This document shows positions 6,386 through 13,461 of a stretch of 15,632 bases of DNA, in pieces (within the stretch, counting starts at the first letter, position 1; the number at the start of each line of letters is the position of its first letter). A program made the position numbers and the translations under genes. The stretch comes from an uncultured Rhodospirillaceae bacterium. GTDB lineage: Bacteria > Pseudomonadota > Alphaproteobacteria > RF32 > CAG-239. Under the pieces are notes generated by a model. It saw only the letters and a program-made list of their open reading frames with translations, was not told the origin of the DNA and searched no databases. The stretch is taken from contig OMQE01000131.1 in assembly GCA_900313155.1 (NCBI GenBank), positions 1-15,632 on the forward strand. Reading direction: 5' to 3'.

Positions 6386-7342
6386 ATGGCAGAGGATATG
6401 CAAATGAGCGATTTTAACGATGAAGATGACGAAGGGGCGGTGAGCAAACCCGATTGGAAAAAGAAAAAAGTGGGTGATGACGAACGGTTGACATTGCGCA
6501 TTGATGCCATAGAAGCCGACAGATGGCAGGCCAAACGCAATAAAATGCAAACGGAAGTTAAACGAACCAAAAACGGTAAAATCAGTAAAAAAGTGCGCCA
6601 ACTTTATGATGATGACGAAAATGAAGATGACGATTTTGATGAAGTTGAGCACTCCTTTAGATTATTAAGAGAACAGCAACAAGGGGCTTCTAATGGCGAT
6701 ACTTCTCTTTTAGACGCATTGGCACCGAGCGAACGACGTATGATTGAACAACGCGCTACATTAGCTTCAATGCGTCAGGAAGAAAATGCCGGCCGTTTGA
6801 ATGCCATTGAACAGGCTGATACATTGGCGCGTCGGGCAGGGTTGAATCGCTCCAGTATTGCCGACAATGCCAAGCAGATGCAAGAGGCAATTTATAATCC
6901 GCGTCGCATTCGTTTAAGCTCGCTCGAAGACACCATTGAAAAGCAAATGGGGATAAAAGGCGAAATTAAACCGCATGCCGAAGCAAAGGTGGCAGATGGC
7001 GTGAAACAAGTAAAGGCAACAACCGATAATCATAAAGCCAAAGATTTGAAAACAAAAGATGCCAAAGAAGTTCGCGACCGTGGTTTAACGCAAAACCAAA
7101 CAGCAGAGCTTATTTTACGTAAATCAGGGCAAACGGCAAAATTGTCGGAAATTAAAAAGCAAAGTATATACAACACAACAGAACCTTTGGTGCAAAAAGC
7201 AGCCAAACAGACAAGCGAATTTGAAACTTCGGTGAATGGTAAAAACGCCGAGGAAAAGCAAAAAACACAAAAACCGCAGAGCGAGCAAGTCAAAAAATTG
7301 CTCAAAGATTCGTTGAAAGGCAAAAGTTCGGCACGCAGATAA
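6386..7342 (+). CDS. Hypothetical highly charged protein
   Basis: I do not recognise this 318-residue protein. It has no signal peptide or membrane segment. Acidic patches (3-16 and 75-88, Asp/Glu runs) alternate with Lys-rich ones (25-29). A central helical region (about 108-195) is rich in Arg, Ala, Gln and Glu and contains LAPSERRMIEQRATLASM. The last 110 residues are Lys, Gln, Thr and Ala rich, low in complexity and probably disordered, ending KGKSSARR. A strong ribosome binding site, AAGGAGA (6369-6375), precedes the ATG. The gene starts 32 bases after the PAS gene with no terminator between, so the two are probably co-transcribed. The charge pattern suits a cytoplasmic scaffold or nucleic-acid-associated protein, but that is only a guess. 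Confidence 0.8.
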   Translation: MAEDMQMSDFNDEDDEGAVSKPDWKKKKVGDDERLTLRIDAIEADRWQAKRNKMQTEVKRTKNGKISKKVRQLYDDDENEDDDFDEVEHSFRLLREQQQGASNGDTSLLDALAPSERRMIEQRATLASMRQEENAGRLNAIEQADTLARRAGLNRSSIADNAKQMQEAIYNPRRIRLSSLEDTIEKQMGIKGEIKPHAEAKVADGVKQVKATTDNHKAKDLKTKDAKEVRDRGLTQNQTAELILRKSGQTAKLSEIKKQSIYNTTEPLVQKAAKQTSEFETSVNGKNAEEKQKTQKPQSEQVKKLLKDSLKGKSSARR

Positions 7343-7370
7343 AAAGAAAGCGGATAAGCAAAAACAAATA

Positions 7371-7400
7371 TTGGACTTTTGCAAAAAAAAGAAGTATAAC
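7371..7400 (+). promoter_or_regulatory. Weak candidate promoter for the EIIA-HPr-methyltransferase cluster
   Basis: TTGGAC (7371-7376) and TATAAC (7395-7400) are 18 bases apart, 33 bases before the ATG at 7434. The -10 box is good and the -35 box poor. No terminator separates this site from the upstream gene, so read-through from the PAS gene unit is equally possible. Confidence 0.3.
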
Positions 7401-7433
7401 TAGTTCAACGATAATATCTTTTGGGGAAAAAGA

Positions 7434-7853
7434 ATGGAAAACCAATATTATACTTTGATGGAAAAACAAGATTTTTTTCAGATTATTGAAAACAAATACG
7501 GTGAATTAGCTGTTTTTATTGATGCCCGCGACGGTGAACCGCAAGAGCCGGTGCTGGAATTTGACGGGAAGAAAACCGCATTACTGAAAAGAGATGCGCG
7601 CCGCTCGATTATTTTGGACGGTGTAGATGCGGAAACTTGTAATGTTTTGGCAGAATCCGAAGTAGTGATGATTGTGGAATTGCAAGGCGAAATTGTGCAG
7701 CGTGTGTATGCCGTGCCGGTTGAAAATGTGGAAGAAATTATTTTCAGTGGTCGCCGCACCCGAGCCGATGAATTGTTCCAAGCTAAAAGCAAGGAAGAAT
7801 TGCTCAAGTCATTCGGTGCCGTCAAGGTTTGGACAAGCGGGTCAGAAAAATGA
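7434..7853 (+). CDS. Hypothetical protein translationally coupled to PTS EIIA
   Basis: This soluble 139-residue protein matches no family I can name. It has alternating beta-prone stretches, such as GELAVFIDAR, VVMIVELQGEIVQRVYAVPV and VEEIIFSGRR, with a helical acidic/basic C-terminus, and reads as a compact alpha/beta domain. The stop codon TGA overlaps the EIIA start in ATGA (7850-7853), which indicates translational coupling and hence a role alongside the phosphotransfer proteins. In other alphaproteobacteria hprK and rapZ often lie near this pair, but the protein lacks the P-loop that either would need, so it is not a copy of them. GGGGA (7423-7427) is the likely ribosome binding site. 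Confidence 0.8.
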   Translation: MENQYYTLMEKQDFFQIIENKYGELAVFIDARDGEPQEPVLEFDGKKTALLKRDARRSIILDGVDAETCNVLAESEVVMIVELQGEIVQRVYAVPVENVEEIIFSGRRTRADELFQAKSKEELLKSFGAVKVWTSGSEK

Positions 7854-8257
7854 TAGGTTTGGTTTTTGTGACACATGGCAATTTGGCGCTTGAGTTTGTG
7901 GCAGCCATGGAACATGTTGTGGGCAAACAGACACAGGTGGAGTGTGTTTGTATAGGTCCGGAAGATGATGTTGATGCACGTCGGCAAGAGATTTTAACCA
8001 AGGCTAAAAAAGTTGACAGCGGGGAGGGGGTTTTGCTCTTGACCGATATGTTTGGCGGAACACCGTCTAATTTAGCGATGTCGATTATCAGTCATGGCAC
8101 CTATGACGTGATTGCCGGCGTTAATTTGCCAATGCTTATTAAGTTGGCGTCGGCGCGTAAGGATCAGCCGCTTGCAAAATGTGTGGATTTGGCACAAGAA
8201 GCCGGTAAAAAGCATATCAATGTGGCATCGCAGCTATTGAGCGGAACGGCAAAATGA
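7850..8257 (+). CDS. PTS system mannose-type EIIA component
   Basis: This 135-residue EIIA of the mannose family accepts a phosphate from HPr. His9 in FVTHG is the expected phosphorylation site, and the family signature DMFGGTPSN is at 66-74. In alphaproteobacteria such EIIA proteins usually lack a partner sugar permease and act in regulation with HPr, PtsP-type enzyme I and HprK. Here too no EIIB, EIIC or EIID gene is nearby. The start at 7850 is preferred over an in-frame ATG at 7829, because MIGLVFVTHG is the standard family N-terminus and because ATGA overlaps the stop of the previous gene. Another ATGA (8254-8257) links it to HPr. The regulatory role is inferred from the family and the missing permease. 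Confidence 0.92.
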   Translation: MIGLVFVTHGNLALEFVAAMEHVVGKQTQVECVCIGPEDDVDARRQEILTKAKKVDSGEGVLLLTDMFGGTPSNLAMSIISHGTYDVIAGVNLPMLIKLASARKDQPLAKCVDLAQEAGKKHINVASQLLSGTAK

Positions 8258-8532
8258 GTGCGCACATAGAAACATGTTTGACAATTTGTAACCAAAAGGG
8301 ACTGCATGCCAGAGCGGCGGCGGCATTTGTGAAGTGTTTGTCATGTATTGATGCCGAAGTGACGGTGGAAAAGGATGGACAGGTTGTTGACGGAAGTTCT
8401 ATTTTGAGCTTGATGATGTTGGCCGCCTCAAAAGGTTCAACCATCAAAGTAACAGCAAGCGGAAATGAGGCAGATGAGGCCATTTCGGCGCTGACAAATT
8501 TAGTCAATTCACGTTTTGGGGAAGACGTGTAA
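8254..8532 (+). CDS. ptsH: Phosphocarrier protein HPr
   Basis: HPr takes phosphate from enzyme I on a histidine and hands it to EIIA. The 92-residue protein shows the active-site motif GLHARAAAAFVK with His18 and Arg20. The GSSILSLMMLAASKG segment places Ser49 at the site that HPr kinase/phosphorylase modifies in species that have HprK. The start overlaps the EIIA stop as ATGA (8254-8257), and its stop TAA shares one base with the next ATG (TAATG, 8530-8534). It is therefore expressed together with EIIA and the methyltransferase. Enzyme I is not in the window. HPr with a permease-less EIIA fits a signalling rather than a sugar-import role. Confidence 0.93.
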   Translation: MSAHIETCLTICNQKGLHARAAAAFVKCLSCIDAEVTVEKDGQVVDGSSILSLMMLAASKGSTIKVTASGNEADEAISALTNLVNSRFGEDV

Positions 8533-9461
8533 TGAAAAATAAAGCGCCGCGCAATAAGACGATTCTGCTGACCAAGTCTGAAGAAATTGCTTATGCCAAG
8601 CAGGCGTTGAAAATTTCGCCCCGAAAAAAAATAAATGATTTTAGTAACCGTGTGATTTGGCAGGATACTTTTTATGCTTTGCGATTTTTGCCCGATAGTT
8701 TTGTAGATTTGATGGTTGTTGATCCGCCATACAATTTGACTAAAAATTTCGGCGGACGGACATTTAAGCAAACAGATTTAAAATCGTACCAAAAATGGTT
8801 GGATAAATGGTTGTCGAAAGTTGTACGGGTTTTGAAGCCCAATGCCAGTGTGTATATTTGCGCCGATTGGCAAACATCAATAGCTATTCCGGCAGTGGCT
8901 TGCAAGTATTTGTCGTTGCGTAATCGGATTTCGTGGGAGCGCGAAAAAGGACGTGCGGCCGCTAATAATTGGAAAAATTGTTTGGAAGATATCTGGTTTT
9001 TTACCAAAAGTGATGATTATATATTCAATTTAGATGCGGTGAAAATGCAACGTCCGGTTTTAGCACCGTATCGCGACCAAAAGGGAAAGCCGAAAGATTG
9101 GTCTGAAACAAACGGAAAAAAGGTGCGTTTGACGGCACCTTCAAATATATGGACGGATATTACCATACCGTTTTGGTCTATGGCCGAAAATACCGAGCAT
9201 CCGACGCAAAAGCCGGAAAAATTGATTGCAAAGTTGATTTTGGCTTCTAGTAATGAGGGAGATTTAGTGTTTGACCCGTTTTTAGGTTCGGGCACAACGG
9301 CCGTGACTGCAAAGAAACTCGGTCGCAAATATTTAGGGATTGAACGTGAACGTCGCTATGTGGCACTCAGCCTGAAAAGGCTTGAAATGGCCGAAAAAAA
9401 TAAGCAGATTCAAGGATATGAACAAGGTGTGTTCAAAAGTCGCAACAGCGATGAAGATTAG
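8532..9461 (+). CDS. Solitary site-specific DNA methyltransferase (N4/N6 type)
   Basis: The 309-residue enzyme is a beta-class amino-methyltransferase. The catalytic motif DPPY is at 64-67 (in VVDPPYNLTKNF) and precedes the S-adenosylmethionine motif DPFLGSGTT (248-256). HPTQKP (223-228) lies between them. It should methylate adenine N6 or cytosine N4 in a specific site; the site cannot be read from the sequence. It lacks the extra C-terminal domain of CcrM, so I do not call it CcrM. No restriction gene is adjacent, which points to an orphan, possibly regulatory, enzyme. Its ATG shares a base with the HPr stop (TAATG), with GGGGAAG (8519-8525) as ribosome binding site inside HPr. This coupling to PTS genes is unusual. 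The next gene has its own promoter. Confidence 0.9.
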   Translation: MKNKAPRNKTILLTKSEEIAYAKQALKISPRKKINDFSNRVIWQDTFYALRFLPDSFVDLMVVDPPYNLTKNFGGRTFKQTDLKSYQKWLDKWLSKVVRVLKPNASVYICADWQTSIAIPAVACKYLSLRNRISWEREKGRAAANNWKNCLEDIWFFTKSDDYIFNLDAVKMQRPVLAPYRDQKGKPKDWSETNGKKVRLTAPSNIWTDITIPFWSMAENTEHPTQKPEKLIAKLILASSNEGDLVFDPFLGSGTTAVTAKKLGRKYLGIERERRYVALSLKRLEMAEKNKQIQGYEQGVFKSRNSDED

Positions 9462-9462
9462 C

Positions 9463-9490
9463 TTGCAATTATTGATGATTATGCTAAAAT
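9463..9490 (+). promoter_or_regulatory. Candidate ftsH promoter
   Basis: TTGCAA (9463-9468) and TAAAAT (9485-9490) are 16 bases apart, starting two bases after the methyltransferase stop. The same TAAAAT box follows a consensus TTGACA at 12281. No terminator is seen between the methyltransferase and ftsH, so read-through could add to ftsH expression. Confidence 0.5.
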
Positions 9491-9536
9491 GCGCGACATG
9501 ACTAAATTATAAAACCAAAATAATAGGAATTTTATT

Positions 9537-11396
9537 ATGAAATTTGGAAAAAATTTTATCATATTGATTGTTGCCTTGATAATTACATCGGTTGTGTTGG
9601 GGTGGTCAGGTAAAACAACGTCGGGAAATGTGACGGATGTTGCCTATTCCGACTTTATGCGTAATGTTCAAGATAAGCGTGTGGTCAGTGTGACGATTGT
9701 CGGAAGCGAAATTAGAGGGCAAACCACTGACGGACAACAGTTTGCAACCTATGCGCCATATAGCCCGACAACAGTTGATACGTTGCTTGAAAATGGTGTT
9801 AAAGTAGATGCCAAGCCACAAGATATGGCCGGAGAATCGCTGTGGAGCTTGTTCCTCGGTTGGGGACCGATGTTGCTTTTAATTGGCGTTTGGGTATATT
9901 TTTTCAGACAGGCAAATTCCGGAAACAACAAGGCTTTGAGTTTTGGTAAATCTCGGGCACGCTTGGTTGAAAGTTCGAAAAAGGTGACGTTTGATGATGT
10001 TGCCGGTGCAGATGAATCTAAAGCAGAACTTGAGGAAGTGGTCGAGTTTTTAAAAGAACCGCAAAAGTTCAAGCGTTTAGGGGGACGTATTCCGAAGGGA
10101 GTGTTGTTGGTTGGCCCTCCGGGCACAGGTAAGACTTTGCTTGCTAAGGCGGTTGCCGGTGAGGCAAATGTGCCGTTTTTCTCAATTTCGGGTTCTGACT
10201 TTGTGGAAATGTTTGTTGGCGTTGGGGCGTCGCGTGTGCGTGATATGTTTGCGCAAGCCAAGAAAAATGCACCTTGTTTGGTGTTTGTTGATGAAATTGA
10301 TGCCGTCGGGCGCCATCGCGGAGCCGGTTACGGCGGCGGGAATGATGAGCGCGAACAAACACTCAATCAGCTTTTGGTGGAAATGGATGGTTTTGAAGAA
10401 AACGAAAATGTGATTTTGATTGCCGCTACTAACCGTCCGGATGTGTTGGATCCGGCGCTGTTGCGTCCGGGGCGTTTTGATCGCCAAGTGCAGGTGACAA
10501 ACCCTGATGTGCGCGGTCGAGAGGCAATTTTGCAAGTGCATACCCGTAAGGTGCCTTTGGCTCGAGATGTTGACTTGAGTGTTGTGGCGCGTGGGACGCC
10601 GGGATTTTCGGGGGCAGATTTGGCAAATTTGGTTAACGAAGCCGCTTTGCTTGCCGCCAGACAGAACAAACGTCGGGTTACGGCTGAAGATTTTGATAAT
10701 GCAAAAGATAAAGTGCTGATGGGAACAGAACGCAAATCTATGGCGATGGACGAAAAAGAAAAGCGCCAAACCGCGTATCATGAAGCCGGACACGCTATTT
10801 GTGCCTTGCATGTGGCAGAGGCAGACCCTATTCATAAAGCAACCATTATTCCGCGCGGACGAGCCCTTGGTATGGTGCAAAGCTTGCCGGAAAAAGATTC
10901 GTATTCGCAATCGCGTACCAAAATGCTATCTTCTCTGACAATGGCTATGGGGGGGCGTGTGAGCGAAGAAATGATATACGGTTATGACAAAGTGACATCG
11001 GGCGCCAAAGGCGATATTCAGATGGCAACCAATTTGGCGCGTGCTATGGTAACCGAATGGGGGCTGAGTGATAAATTAGGGCCTGTATCATACACAAATG
11101 AGCAAGACAACTATTTAGGATTGGCCGGCGGACGCAATAATAATATTAGTGAGCAGACAGCCAATTTAATAGATGCGGAAATCAAGCGTTTGTTAACAAC
11201 AGCTTATGAAGAAGCCAAGAAAATTTTGACCGATAATCGTGAAGAATTGGAAACTTTGGCACAAGCGTTGATGGAATATGAGACCTTGACAGGAGCCGAA
11301 ATTCAGGATATTTTAGCCGGCAAGAAACCGGATCGTTCGGAGCAAATGCCGACAGATCCGGAAAAATTGATAAAAGTATCTGTGCCGGAAGTTTAA
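9537..11396 (+). CDS. ftsH: ATP-dependent zinc metalloprotease FtsH
   Basis: FtsH is the membrane-anchored AAA+ protease that degrades damaged membrane proteins and short-lived regulators such as LpxC. The 619 residues show the full layout. A first membrane helix (about 6-22) is followed by a periplasmic domain and a second helix (about 102-123). Next come Walker A GPPGTGKT (193-200), Walker B LVFVDEID (248-255) and the second region of homology around NRPDVLDPALLRPGRFD (299-315). The zinc site is HEAGH (415-419), and the third ligand is probably the Asp of SGAKGD. AGGAA (9525-9529) precedes the ATG. The pseudohelicase gene follows after 11 bases, so they are probably co-transcribed. The usual alphaproteobacterial neighbours tilS, folP and glmM are absent. 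The lapA-like gene in this window may be linked functionally, since LapA affects FtsH in E. coli. Confidence 0.98.
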   Translation: MKFGKNFIILIVALIITSVVLGWSGKTTSGNVTDVAYSDFMRNVQDKRVVSVTIVGSEIRGQTTDGQQFATYAPYSPTTVDTLLENGVKVDAKPQDMAGESLWSLFLGWGPMLLLIGVWVYFFRQANSGNNKALSFGKSRARLVESSKKVTFDDVAGADESKAELEEVVEFLKEPQKFKRLGGRIPKGVLLVGPPGTGKTLLAKAVAGEANVPFFSISGSDFVEMFVGVGASRVRDMFAQAKKNAPCLVFVDEIDAVGRHRGAGYGGGNDEREQTLNQLLVEMDGFEENENVILIAATNRPDVLDPALLRPGRFDRQVQVTNPDVRGREAILQVHTRKVPLARDVDLSVVARGTPGFSGADLANLVNEAALLAARQNKRRVTAEDFDNAKDKVLMGTERKSMAMDEKEKRQTAYHEAGHAICALHVAEADPIHKATIIPRGRALGMVQSLPEKDSYSQSRTKMLSSLTMAMGGRVSEEMIYGYDKVTSGAKGDIQMATNLARAMVTEWGLSDKLGPVSYTNEQDNYLGLAGGRNNNISEQTANLIDAEIKRLLTTAYEEAKKILTDNREELETLAQALMEYETLTGAEIQDILAGKKPDRSEQMPTDPEKLIKVSVPEV

Positions 11397-11407
11397 GTGA
11401 GGAAAAG

Positions 11408-12211
11408 ATGAATTTTGCAGATTTAGGATTGAGCGAAAAAACAATTAAAGCGATTACCGAGGCTGGTCTTAGTGCGCCGACAACCGTTCAGGCGGACGTG
11501 ATTCCTTCAATATTAGCCGGTAAAGATGTGTTTACAATTGCACCGGCGCGTTGCGGTAAGACTTGTTCGTATGTATTGCCGCTTATAGATATTATTTCGC
11601 AACACAAGGCAAAAAATATTTTGATTATCACTGCCGGTTCCAAGCAGTCTGTGAGTGTTTCAGACCGGTTTGCCGTGTTTAATAAATATCACGAAATTAC
11701 CGAAAGTATGGTAACAGAAGCTCAAGAAATGGTAGATGATGAAGCAAATGTGATTATTGCTTCGCCGAATTTGTTGGTTGACTTAATGAAAGAAGAAAAA
11801 GTTGATTTATCAACGGTGGATATATTAGTTGTTGATGATATTAACTTAATTAAAAAACTTCATCAACTCAAAAGTTTACAAACTGTTCTTGAAGTTTTAC
11901 CTTCAGATAAACAAAACATTATATTTACCAATCGACGCTCTAAAGAAACGCAGATGATTTTGGACCAGATTTTACAGGCACCGGTTGAATTTAAGGTGGA
12001 TAAGGCAAAAGAAGCAGAAGCAGATTCAGAAACTTCGGAAGCTGATTATACGAAAACCGCAAATAAAACCGAGCCGGTGGTTGAGAACAAAAAAACGCGG
12101 GAAAATCCGCATGATTATGAAGCTGTCAGCCTGATGAAGCGGTATCGCACCTTTGGTCGACAAACGCCGGAATTTTTGCTTTCTAAAATAGATTTGGCGG
12201 AAGAAGAATAA
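11408..12211 (+). CDS. Degenerate single-domain DEAD-box helicase-like protein
   Basis: The first 195 residues follow the first RecA domain of DEAD-box RNA helicases: F3, LGLSEKTIKAI, the Q motif with Q28, and AGKDVFTIAPA before the P-loop. The catalytic motifs are altered. The P-loop is APARCGKT (45-52) instead of the usual AxTGSGKT, and the Walker B box VDEAD is VDDIN (142-146). SAT is replaced by FTN (173-175), and the PTREL element is missing. No second RecA domain exists; instead an acidic low-complexity linker (about 198-230) leads to a tail of about 35 residues ending IDLAEEE. RNA unwinding is therefore unlikely. ATP or RNA binding may survive, as K51 and T52 remain. GAGGAAAAG lies just before the ATG. 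It is co-transcribed with ftsH and ends at a strong terminator. The intact frame suggests a retained function rather than decay. Confidence 0.85.
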   Translation: MNFADLGLSEKTIKAITEAGLSAPTTVQADVIPSILAGKDVFTIAPARCGKTCSYVLPLIDIISQHKAKNILIITAGSKQSVSVSDRFAVFNKYHEITESMVTEAQEMVDDEANVIIASPNLLVDLMKEEKVDLSTVDILVVDDINLIKKLHQLKSLQTVLEVLPSDKQNIIFTNRRSKETQMILDQILQAPVEFKVDKAKEAEADSETSEADYTKTANKTEPVVENKKTRENPHDYEAVSLMKRYRTFGRQTPEFLLSKIDLAEEE

Positions 12212-12240
12212 GATTTATATATTGCCGAAAAGAAGAATGT

Positions 12241-12268
12241 AAGGCGGAAATTGTTTTCCGCCTTTTTT
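12241..12268 (+). terminator. Rho-independent terminator after the ftsH-pseudohelicase unit
   Basis: AAGGCGGAAA (12241-12250) and TTTCCGCCTT (12255-12264) pair over 10 bases around a TTGT loop and run into six T residues (12263-12268). It lies 29 bases past the stop of the helicase-like gene and before the next promoter. Confidence 0.93.
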
Positions 12269-12280
12269 GATATAAAAATA

Positions 12281-12309
12281 TTGACAGCTTCAGCGAAAAA
12301 ATATAAAAT
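12281..12309 (+). promoter_or_regulatory. Near-consensus promoter of the 290-residue unknown protein
   Basis: A perfect TTGACA (12281-12286) is 17 bases from TAAAAT (12304-12309), which matches the consensus at five of six positions. Transcription would start near 12316, giving a leader of about 30 bases. A second TATAAT (12325-12330) has no matching -35 box. Confidence 0.7.
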
Positions 12310-12344
12310 CATCTCCGAATTTTGTATAATTTAAATAGTTGAAT

Positions 12345-13217
12345 ATGGAATATAATTATTTTAAAGATGCCAATTTATTGGTGTTAGAGTGCGATGGCAA
12401 ACACAGTTTGTATCGTTTAGAGAAAAATGGTGTGGTTGAACCGCAAACATGGGCGCAAAATCAAAAACGTTTGGATATCTATCCGGAATATAATCTGGTG
12501 GTGACAGATGATCAAATTTATACAATGCAGGGTAAAAATGTTCTTCAACATGTGCACAATGATGAAGTGATATTTTTCTCTATGTGTGATAGTTTATTGG
12601 TGCAACTGAAATATACTCAGTCAGATTGTTTCTGCATTTTATGGTGGGATGGACAGCAGATTTTAAAACAAATCAATCAGCAACATCGTATGTTGCGTTG
12701 GAATGAGAATTTTGTTGTTGTTCTTTTCGATAAACCAGAACATAATACTGTTTGGGAGGTTTATGATAGCCGGGGAAATCTGCAGGAATTTTTTGGGGCA
12801 ATTAGTTGTTGGGATATCAAACTGTATGGCAATTTTTTGGTTGTAGATGGTTTGGCGCAGCATAATGTGTATCATCTTTCTTCTCAGCAGATTCTGGCAG
12901 AAAAGCAACAACGCATTGTTGCCAGTTCAAAAAGCGATTTTATGATGTGTAGCACAATCACCGGAGAGCTGAAGACTTGGTTCAAAGGTAAGTGGGCACA
13001 ATTGCCGAAGGTTGAAGATTTCGGTTTGCTGACAGATGACCGGGTTGATTGCGGAATATACTATCTGCGTATGAAAGGTAAGTATTTCCTATATTTTTTT
13101 GATGGTAGCCCTTTTAGAGATACCGATTATCCGCAGGGTGTTGACTATGTCGGCTATGATGCCGATAGTATGAGAATTCTGTTTATGAACGAAGGGAAGG
13201 CATACTTTTTATCATAG
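12345..13217 (+). CDS. Hypothetical protein, probably beta-rich
   Basis: I do not recognise this 290-residue protein. It has no signal peptide or membrane helix. It is made of many short hydrophobic beta-prone stretches with aromatic residues separated by turns, for instance LLVLECDGKHSLYRL, YNLVVTDDQIYTM, NFVVVLFDKPE and GNFLVVDGL. This repeated pattern suggests a beta-propeller-like fold, but no clear blade motif is visible. It is rich in Gln, Trp and Cys for a cytoplasmic protein. The ATG at 12345 is chosen; an in-frame TTG six bases earlier is the alternative, and neither has a clear Shine-Dalgarno site. The gene is a single transcription unit between a near-consensus promoter and a terminator. 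Confidence 0.8.
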   Translation: MEYNYFKDANLLVLECDGKHSLYRLEKNGVVEPQTWAQNQKRLDIYPEYNLVVTDDQIYTMQGKNVLQHVHNDEVIFFSMCDSLLVQLKYTQSDCFCILWWDGQQILKQINQQHRMLRWNENFVVVLFDKPEHNTVWEVYDSRGNLQEFFGAISCWDIKLYGNFLVVDGLAQHNVYHLSSQQILAEKQQRIVASSKSDFMMCSTITGELKTWFKGKWAQLPKVEDFGLLTDDRVDCGIYYLRMKGKYFLYFFDGSPFRDTDYPQGVDYVGYDADSMRILFMNEGKAYFLS

Positions 13218-13256
13218 GCGCGCTTTTCTGCTGGTTAACTTGTTTAGAGTATTTAA

Positions 13257-13290
13257 ATGGCATCGGTGCTTAACCGATGTCATTTTGTTT
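13257..13290 (+). terminator. Rho-independent terminator after the 290-residue unknown protein
   Basis: ATGGCATCGGT (13257-13267) and ACCGATGTCAT (13273-13283) form an 11-bp stem with one G-T pair and a 5-base loop. The tail TTTTGTTT follows. It lies 39 bases after the stop codon. Confidence 0.75.
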
Positions 13291-13321
13291 GAGTTCCGTA
13301 ATTCTGAACAGTTTTGATATT

Positions 13322-13341
13322 TCAGATTTTTTATAATCTGA
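13322..13341. other. Small AT-rich inverted repeat in the intergenic region
   Basis: TCAGATT (13322-13328) and AATCTGA (13335-13341) pair perfectly over 7 bases around a T-rich 6-base loop. There is no T-tract afterwards, so it is not an intrinsic terminator. It sits between the terminator at 13257 and the promoter near 13400, where an operator could be, but nothing identifies a regulator. Confidence 0.3.
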
Positions 13342-13395
13342 TGAGTGTTGCTTGTATTGATTAACTTCATTTGTCATTAAATGAGATGATTTCTA

Positions 13396-13433
13396 TTGAT
13401 TTTTTGCTCAAAAAAATCTATATAAAATATAGT
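13396..13433 (+). promoter_or_regulatory. Candidate promoter region of the Bax-inhibitor-1 family gene
   Basis: Two overlapping solutions exist: TTGATT (13396-13401) with TATATA (13419-13424) at 17 bases, and TTGCTC (13404-13409) with TATAGT (13428-13433) at 18 bases. Both place the start of transcription shortly before the GGAG ribosome binding site (13450-13453). The sequence alone does not decide between them. Confidence 0.4.
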
Positions 13434-13461
13434 ATGAAAAAATAAATTTGGAGTAATAAAA

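Noticed and set aside
8532..9461. CcrM cell-cycle methyltransferase
   Set aside because: The C-terminal domain of CcrM is missing and the sequence around the catalytic motif differs (DPPYNLTKNF); only a general beta-class methyltransferase call is justified.
10182..10910. A 242-codon antisense open frame within ftsH
   Set aside because: It lies entirely opposite the conserved AAA and protease domains and has no recognisable domain; it is a shadow of the codon pattern.
12339..12344. TTG start two codons before the ATG of the 290-residue protein
   Set aside because: It offers no better ribosome binding site, and the ATG at 12345 is the simpler start.
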